NCBI GenBank assembly: GCA_026193295.1
Contig: JAPHSB010000361.1
Coordinates: 1 to 8,787, forward strand
From: Lysobacterales bacterium
GTDB lineage: Bacteria; Pseudomonadota; Gammaproteobacteria; Xanthomonadales; SZUA-36
Length of the DNA: 8,787 nt
Direction: 5' to 3'
A program made the position numbers and the translations under genes. Each line of letters starts with the position of its first letter. Positions within the stretch are counted from its first letter, which is position 1. Below are positions 5,452-8,787 of the stretch, piece after piece. The notes under the pieces are model-generated. The model worked only from the letters and a program-made list of their open reading frames with translations, made no database searches and was not told the DNA's origin.

Positions 5452-6646
5452 TCGTAAATGGGTGCTAATTACCGCGGGGATCATCCTGTCCGCCTGCCTG
5501 CTGGCGCCCCCCGCACGCGCAGAAGACTGGACAGCCGTAACAGGCCAGCAATCTCTTACCCAACTGGTCGCCGGTGCGAAGGCGACAATTGAAATCCGGC
5601 CCGGCGTTACGGCAACGGGCAGATACCTGCCCGACGGCACCGGGACCATTGAAGCATGGGGCGAGACCTTCGACCGAACCTGGCGGGTCGAAGGTGAAGA
5701 CCGGGTCTGCTACGCCGCCGACACCGAGACGAATTGCTACACCTTCGAGCAGAACCTGGATGAACCCGATCACTATCGGGTTCACCACGTGTCCACTGGC
5801 AAGACCTACTATTTCACGCTGGAAGAAGGCGAGGAACGGATCGCCACGGGTCCCGGCTCGGAAGAAGGCGGCCTGGCCAGCCCCTCCGCCGCGGAAATCG
5901 CGGAGCAGTTGTCCAACCCCAACACGACGATGGGCACGCTGACCCTGATTACGGATTACATCCGGTTCAAGGGCGCCATGCCGGGTGCCAGTGACCAGAG
6001 TGCGCTGCGAATGCTGTTTCAGCCCTCGTTACCCTATCCCCTGAACGACACCACCAACGTCTTCATGCGCCCTGCCATCCCACTGATCATCGACCAGGAT
6101 GTGCCTGCCGGCGTCGGCCAGTACGACAACAAAAGTTACGAGCTGGGCGACATCGCGTTCGACCTCGGGCTGGGCAAGACCCTGCCCGGCGGCCTGGTCG
6201 TGATCGGCGGCGTGGTCGGAACCTTGCCGACGGCCACCGACGACGCCCTGGGGTTGGACCAGTGGTTGCTCGGACCGGAATTCGCGGTGGCGTTGGTACG
6301 GCCATGGGGTGTGGCCGGCGTGCTGTTGACCCACCAGTGGGACATCGCCGGCGAGGACGCCTACGACACCAGCATCACCGGGGGGCAGTATTTCTATACC
6401 TTCAATCTCCGGGATGGTTGGCAGATCAATGCCAACCCGACTTTTTCCTACAACCACGAAGCGCGAAACAGCGATAACAAACTGAGCTTTCCGCTCGCGA
6501 TCGGTGTTTCCCGAACCCTGATACTCGGCGGCCGCCCGTGGAAATTCGGTATGCAGTACTGGCACTACCTTGAATCACCCGATGATTTCGGGCCTGACTA
6601 CCAGGTCCGATTCTCGATTGCCCCGGTCGTAGCGCTGCCCTGGTAG
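5444..6646 (+). CDS. Outer-membrane barrel protein with an extra N-terminal domain
   Basis: With the GTG start the protein has 400 residues; an ATG at 5429 would add five. The signal peptide runs to about residue 26 (MPDRKW, hydrophobic core, PPARA|ED). Residues about 27-130 form a separate domain with beta-like text (TGRYLPDGTGTIEAWGE, then W-R-V-E-G-E-D-R-V-C) and two cysteines at 89 and 98. It faintly recalls DUF995-type periplasmic domains, which is only a suggestion. From about 148 to 400 comes a barrel like the 'neuromedin U'/MetA-pathway-like outer-membrane proteins: 'AAEIAEQLSNP', 'LFQPSLPYPLND', 'NVFMRPAIPLIIDQDVP', 'GTLPTATDDALGLDQWLLGP', 'WHYLESPDDFGPDYQVRFSI'. It ends in Trp, as outer-membrane barrels often end in an aromatic residue. 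It overlaps the small ORF upstream and is followed 38 nt later by a lipoprotein gene. Transport is inferred; the substrate is unknown. Confidence 0.85.
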   Translation: MPDRKWVLITAGIILSACLLAPPARAEDWTAVTGQQSLTQLVAGAKATIEIRPGVTATGRYLPDGTGTIEAWGETFDRTWRVEGEDRVCYAADTETNCYTFEQNLDEPDHYRVHHVSTGKTYYFTLEEGEERIATGPGSEEGGLASPSAAEIAEQLSNPNTTMGTLTLITDYIRFKGAMPGASDQSALRMLFQPSLPYPLNDTTNVFMRPAIPLIIDQDVPAGVGQYDNKSYELGDIAFDLGLGKTLPGGLVVIGGVVGTLPTATDDALGLDQWLLGPEFAVALVRPWGVAGVLLTHQWDIAGEDAYDTSITGGQYFYTFNLRDGWQINANPTFSYNHEARNSDNKLSFPLAIGVSRTLILGGRPWKFGMQYWHYLESPDDFGPDYQVRFSIAPVVALPW

Positions 6647-6684
6647 CGGCTTCGGAATCAATTCGGATCAGAAGAGGACTCACA

Positions 6685-7104
6685 ATGAAAGCGTCCGCAA
6701 CCCAGATTACCAGCATGAAATTCGTCTTGGTCGGCATGGCATTTCTGTGTTGTGCGCTGTTGGCCGGTTGCAAGGATTCGAGTGAAGAGCGGGCCGCCGC
6801 GGAGTCGCAATGCCAGCAGGTGGCTTCATCCTTGACCGGGTTTCGACCTGCGGCACCTGCGGGCGGCGACAGTACCGTGGGTAAAGGCGCGGCCGTCGGC
6901 GCCGTCGGTGGCGCCGCGGTGGGCGCCGCAACCGCCAAGAAAGGCAAGACCACGAAAAAGGCGGTTCAGGGGGCCGCAGTGGGCGCCGCAGCCGGCGCGG
7001 GCGTTGCCGCCCTGAGCGACAGCGAGAAGAAGAAAGCCGCAGCCGAACTGAAAGCAGCATACGACCGTGAGTACAAGAATTGCCTGCAGGACAAGGGTTA
7101 TTGA
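6685..7104 (+). CDS. Glycine-zipper lipoprotein
   Basis: This 139-residue small envelope lipoprotein starts at ATG 6685, which has AGAGGA 6 nt upstream. A second in-frame ATG at 6715 also precedes the lipobox and has no comparable site. The hydrophobic segment ends in LLAGC, so Cys29 is the expected lipidation site. After a charged stretch come two glycine-zipper segments, 'KGAAVGAVGGAAVGAA' and 'QGAAVGAAAGAGVAAL', separated by a very basic spacer (KKGKTTKK). The tail 'AAYDREYKNCLQDKGY' is like the C-terminal motif of many small glycine-zipper proteins of proteobacteria. Glycine zippers pack helices in membranes or oligomers; the exact job here is unknown. The residue after the lipidated Cys is Lys, so nothing argues for inner-membrane retention by the Asp+2 rule. 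It sits between the barrel and the DUF1254/1214 genes with short gaps (38 and 58 nt). Confidence 0.85.
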   Translation: MKASATQITSMKFVLVGMAFLCCALLAGCKDSSEERAAAESQCQQVASSLTGFRPAAPAGGDSTVGKGAAVGAVGGAAVGAATAKKGKTTKKAVQGAAVGAAAGAGVAALSDSEKKKAAAELKAAYDREYKNCLQDKGY

Positions 7105-7162
7105 ACCCACATATCGAGTGGCGGCAAAGGGACGATCAAACAATCCGAAAGAGGTATTCGAA

Positions 7163-8539
7163 ATGAAACAACTTGCCAAGGCATTCATCACGGCGCTCGC
7201 GATGCTCCTCATTGGCAGCTTGACTGCGTCGGCAGTCGATTTGACCGACGAGCAGATCGACAACATCGTCAAGCGGTCCTACCAGTACGTCGCCATGTAC
7301 AACGTCAACAACAAGTTCGCAATGAAGAATGGCGGATGGAACACCGTGGATGCGGACACGCGACTCAAGGACCACACCATGCGCGAGATCGCGCGTCCGA
7401 ACAACGACACGCTCTACATCTCGGCGCTCCTCGACCTGAGGAAGGATCCGGTGATCCTGGAGATGCCTGCCTTTGACTCGGACTACGTTTCGCTGATGGT
7501 CACGGGCTACGACCACCACGTCAACATTCCCATGGCGACCCGCCTCGGCGACTTCGGAAAGCTGGAAAAAATCCTGTTCTATACCGAGCGAACCGAGGGC
7601 TACGACGGCGCGGCTGTGGAGGGGGTTGACCAGGTGTTCGAAGCCACCGGCGACTTCATCTCCGCGGTGCTGCGGATCATGCCCCATGCCAACGACCAGG
7701 GACGATTCAATCGCATCGTCAAGCAGATGGAGCAGGTGGGCATCGAGACCCTGTCCGAGTTCCGCGGGAAACCCGCGAAGCCGATCGATGACATCGAGTT
7801 CCCCGCCGTCGGTCAGCGGGATGCGGATATCTTCGGCGACAACCTGCTGGAAGTGATGCAATTTGTGTTCAATCACACCACCTTCCATGCGGACGACGAG
7901 CTCGACCAGGCGCTGCTGGCCGCCTACGAGCCGCTGGGGGTTGTACCGGGCCAGCCCTACGACGCCGCCAAAGTGGCGACGATCGACGGAGCGAAATTCC
8001 GCGACGTCTCCGAGCGGATCTTCGCCGAGGAGATGGCCAGGACAACCGACGAGGCATTCGTCATGGAGCAAACGGTTGGCAAGTTCGAACCCAAGGGTGA
8101 GACGCCCCTGGAGCTGTTGCTGTTCCAGTCCGTCCTTGGCCCGATTGGCATGCCGGCTGGCGAGGCAGTCTATTTCTCGGTCAACGCCGTGGATGGCAAA
8201 CCGCTCAACGCGATGAACGACTACATGATCCGCATGACCGCGGACGAGCTTCCGCCCACTGACGTGTTCTGGTCACTCACGCTCTACGACTTTCAGAACG
8301 GGTTCTTCATTCCCAATGACCGCAAGAAGTACAGCGTGGGAGAAAATGCCGGCATGCAGCTCGACGAGGACGGCGGCATCACGGTCTACGTCGCGGCCGA
8401 GCAACCCGAGGGCGTGCCCGAGGAAAACTGGCTGCCGATCAATCGCAAGGACGAAGACATTGATGTGACCCTGCGCATCTACGTCCCGGACCTCGAGGCG
8501 CTCGGAAACTGGCGCGTGCCGACGGCTGAAAGGCTCTAA
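7163..8539 (+). CDS. Secreted DUF1254/DUF1214 domain protein
   Basis: This 458-residue exported protein starts at ATG 7163, preceded by GAGGT 7 nt upstream. The frame is open back to 7067, but that part overlaps the lipoprotein gene and would bury the signal peptide. The signal peptide is MKQLAKAF, a hydrophobic core, and likely cleavage after ASA at residue 24. The N-terminal half carries DUF1254 text, including 'REIARPNNDTLYISALLDLR' around residues 75-94 and 'VSLMVTGYDHHVNIP'. The C-terminal part carries DUF1214 text: 'FWSLTLYD' at 369-376, 'KKYSVGENAGMQLDEDGGIT', 'NWLPI' at 422-426, and 'DVTLRIYVPDLEAL' close to the end. Proteins with this pair of domains are common in soil and marine bacteria, usually secreted, and have no firmly established activity. 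There is no obvious catalytic triad or metal motif that I can assign. It is the third or fourth gene of the exported-protein operon. Confidence 0.93.
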   Translation: MKQLAKAFITALAMLLIGSLTASAVDLTDEQIDNIVKRSYQYVAMYNVNNKFAMKNGGWNTVDADTRLKDHTMREIARPNNDTLYISALLDLRKDPVILEMPAFDSDYVSLMVTGYDHHVNIPMATRLGDFGKLEKILFYTERTEGYDGAAVEGVDQVFEATGDFISAVLRIMPHANDQGRFNRIVKQMEQVGIETLSEFRGKPAKPIDDIEFPAVGQRDADIFGDNLLEVMQFVFNHTTFHADDELDQALLAAYEPLGVVPGQPYDAAKVATIDGAKFRDVSERIFAEEMARTTDEAFVMEQTVGKFEPKGETPLELLLFQSVLGPIGMPAGEAVYFSVNAVDGKPLNAMNDYMIRMTADELPPTDVFWSLTLYDFQNGFFIPNDRKKYSVGENAGMQLDEDGGITVYVAAEQPEGVPEENWLPINRKDEDIDVTLRIYVPDLEALGNWRVPTAERL

Positions 8540-8650
8540 TTCGTGTTCCGGAGAAGAATGATCGCACACCTGATGCACCCTGACGGCTCAGGATGTGCCG
8601 CTGACGCCTTGGGTCGAGTCCCGCAATGCATCACAGATTGAGGGGCCAAT

Positions 8651-8656
8651 AAGGAG
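8651..8656 (+). promoter_or_regulatory. Ribosome binding site of the last, truncated gene
   Basis: AAGGAG lies 7 nt before the ATG at 8664 and confirms that start. The 124 nt between the DUF1254/1214 stop and this start show no terminator. Confidence 0.6.
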
Positions 8657-8663
8657 AACGACC

Positions 8664-8787
8664 ATGAGAAAGATGATGCCCCACCTCATGACGAGGGCCG
8701 TCATCGGCGTTTGCCTGGCGATCCTGTCCATCGCCTTGGCTCCGAGCGCATCGGCCCAGGCCGAACCCGTGACCGTCAACGTGGAAA
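8664..8787 (+). CDS. Secreted protein, 5' part only
   Basis: An ATG with a strong AAGGAG site opens a frame that runs off the window after 41 full codons. The product starts MRKMMPHLMTR, followed by a hydrophobic core (AVIGVCLAILSIALA) and a likely signal-peptidase site after SASA (residue 33). The first mature residues are QAEPVTVNVE. That is too little to assign a family. Its place directly after the DUF1254/1214 gene suggests a further exported member of the operon, and the 'PVTVNVE' beginning would be compatible with a second DUF1254-type protein; this is a guess. No terminator separates it from the gene upstream. Confidence 0.75.
   Translation, partial: MRKMMPHLMTRAVIGVCLAILSIALAPSASAQAEPVTVNVE

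Larger units (their letters stand above)
5359..8787 (+). other. Predicted operon of exported proteins divergent from the AraC-type regulator
   Basis: Small ORF, barrel, lipoprotein, DUF1254/1214 protein and a truncated secreted protein follow on one strand with an 8-nt overlap and gaps of 38, 58 and 124 nt, and no intrinsic terminator is visible between them. Apart from the small ORF, every product carries a signal peptide or lipobox. The shared promoter is expected in 5086-5358. Confidence 0.6.

Noticed and set aside
5086..5649. 188-codon upstream extension of the AraC-type reading frame
   Set aside because: It would run antisense through the divergent control region and the start of the barrel gene, contains no recognisable domain, and the start at 5085 already gives the normal family length.
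7067..7162. Earlier start of the DUF1254/1214 frame
   Set aside because: It overlaps the lipoprotein gene, has no good ribosome site, and would place 32 residues before a clear signal peptide.
8558..8641. 27-codon ORF between the DUF1254/1214 gene and the last gene
   Set aside because: GGAG lies only 4 nt upstream and the peptide has no hydrophobic or otherwise recognisable pattern; it is probably chance.

Overview
The window reads as a chromosomal segment of a high-GC proteobacterium, most likely a free-living gammaproteobacterium. The evidence is family-level: an MscS-type channel with a large periplasmic N-terminus, outer-membrane barrels of the MetA-pathway/phenol-degradation-like type, and a DUF1254/DUF1214 secreted protein. 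I cannot name a genus. There are no RNA genes, insertion sequences, CRISPR arrays or phage genes. Nearly everything encoded is a cell-envelope or exported protein, plus one AraC-type regulator.

Layout. (1) Positions 1-2853, plus strand: the 3' end of a SYLF-domain (Ysc84-type, lipid-binding) protein, followed 27 nt later by an 830-residue MscS-family mechanosensitive channel with a TTG start. They are probably co-transcribed. (2) Positions 2958-3878, minus strand: a 306-residue barrel protein of the Phenol_MetA_deg type. It has a G9 tract in its signal-peptide codons and a good sigma-54-like -24/-12 element upstream. (3) Positions 4057-5085, minus strand: a 342-residue AraC-family regulator with an N-terminal arabinose-binding-like domain. 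Its reading frame stays open for another 188 codons upstream, but the start at 5085 fits the family. (4) Positions 5086-5358: a divergent control region with a palindrome resembling an FNR/Anr box over the putative regulator promoter, and an inverted repeat around an AT-rich core. (5) Positions 5359-8787, plus strand: a tightly spaced run of genes for exported proteins. These are a 30-codon small ORF, an outer-membrane barrel with an extra N-terminal domain, a glycine-zipper lipoprotein, a DUF1254/DUF1214 protein, and the first 41 codons of another secreted protein cut by the window edge.

Inference: the AraC-type regulator probably controls the divergent exported-protein operon, and perhaps also the co-directional barrel gene downstream of it. 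The operon would supply an outer-membrane channel or porin, an envelope lipoprotein and one or more secreted DUF1254/1214 proteins. The substrate is unknown. The best candidates for something undescribed are this operon as a unit, the small ORF coupled to the barrel gene, and the barrel's fused N-terminal domain.
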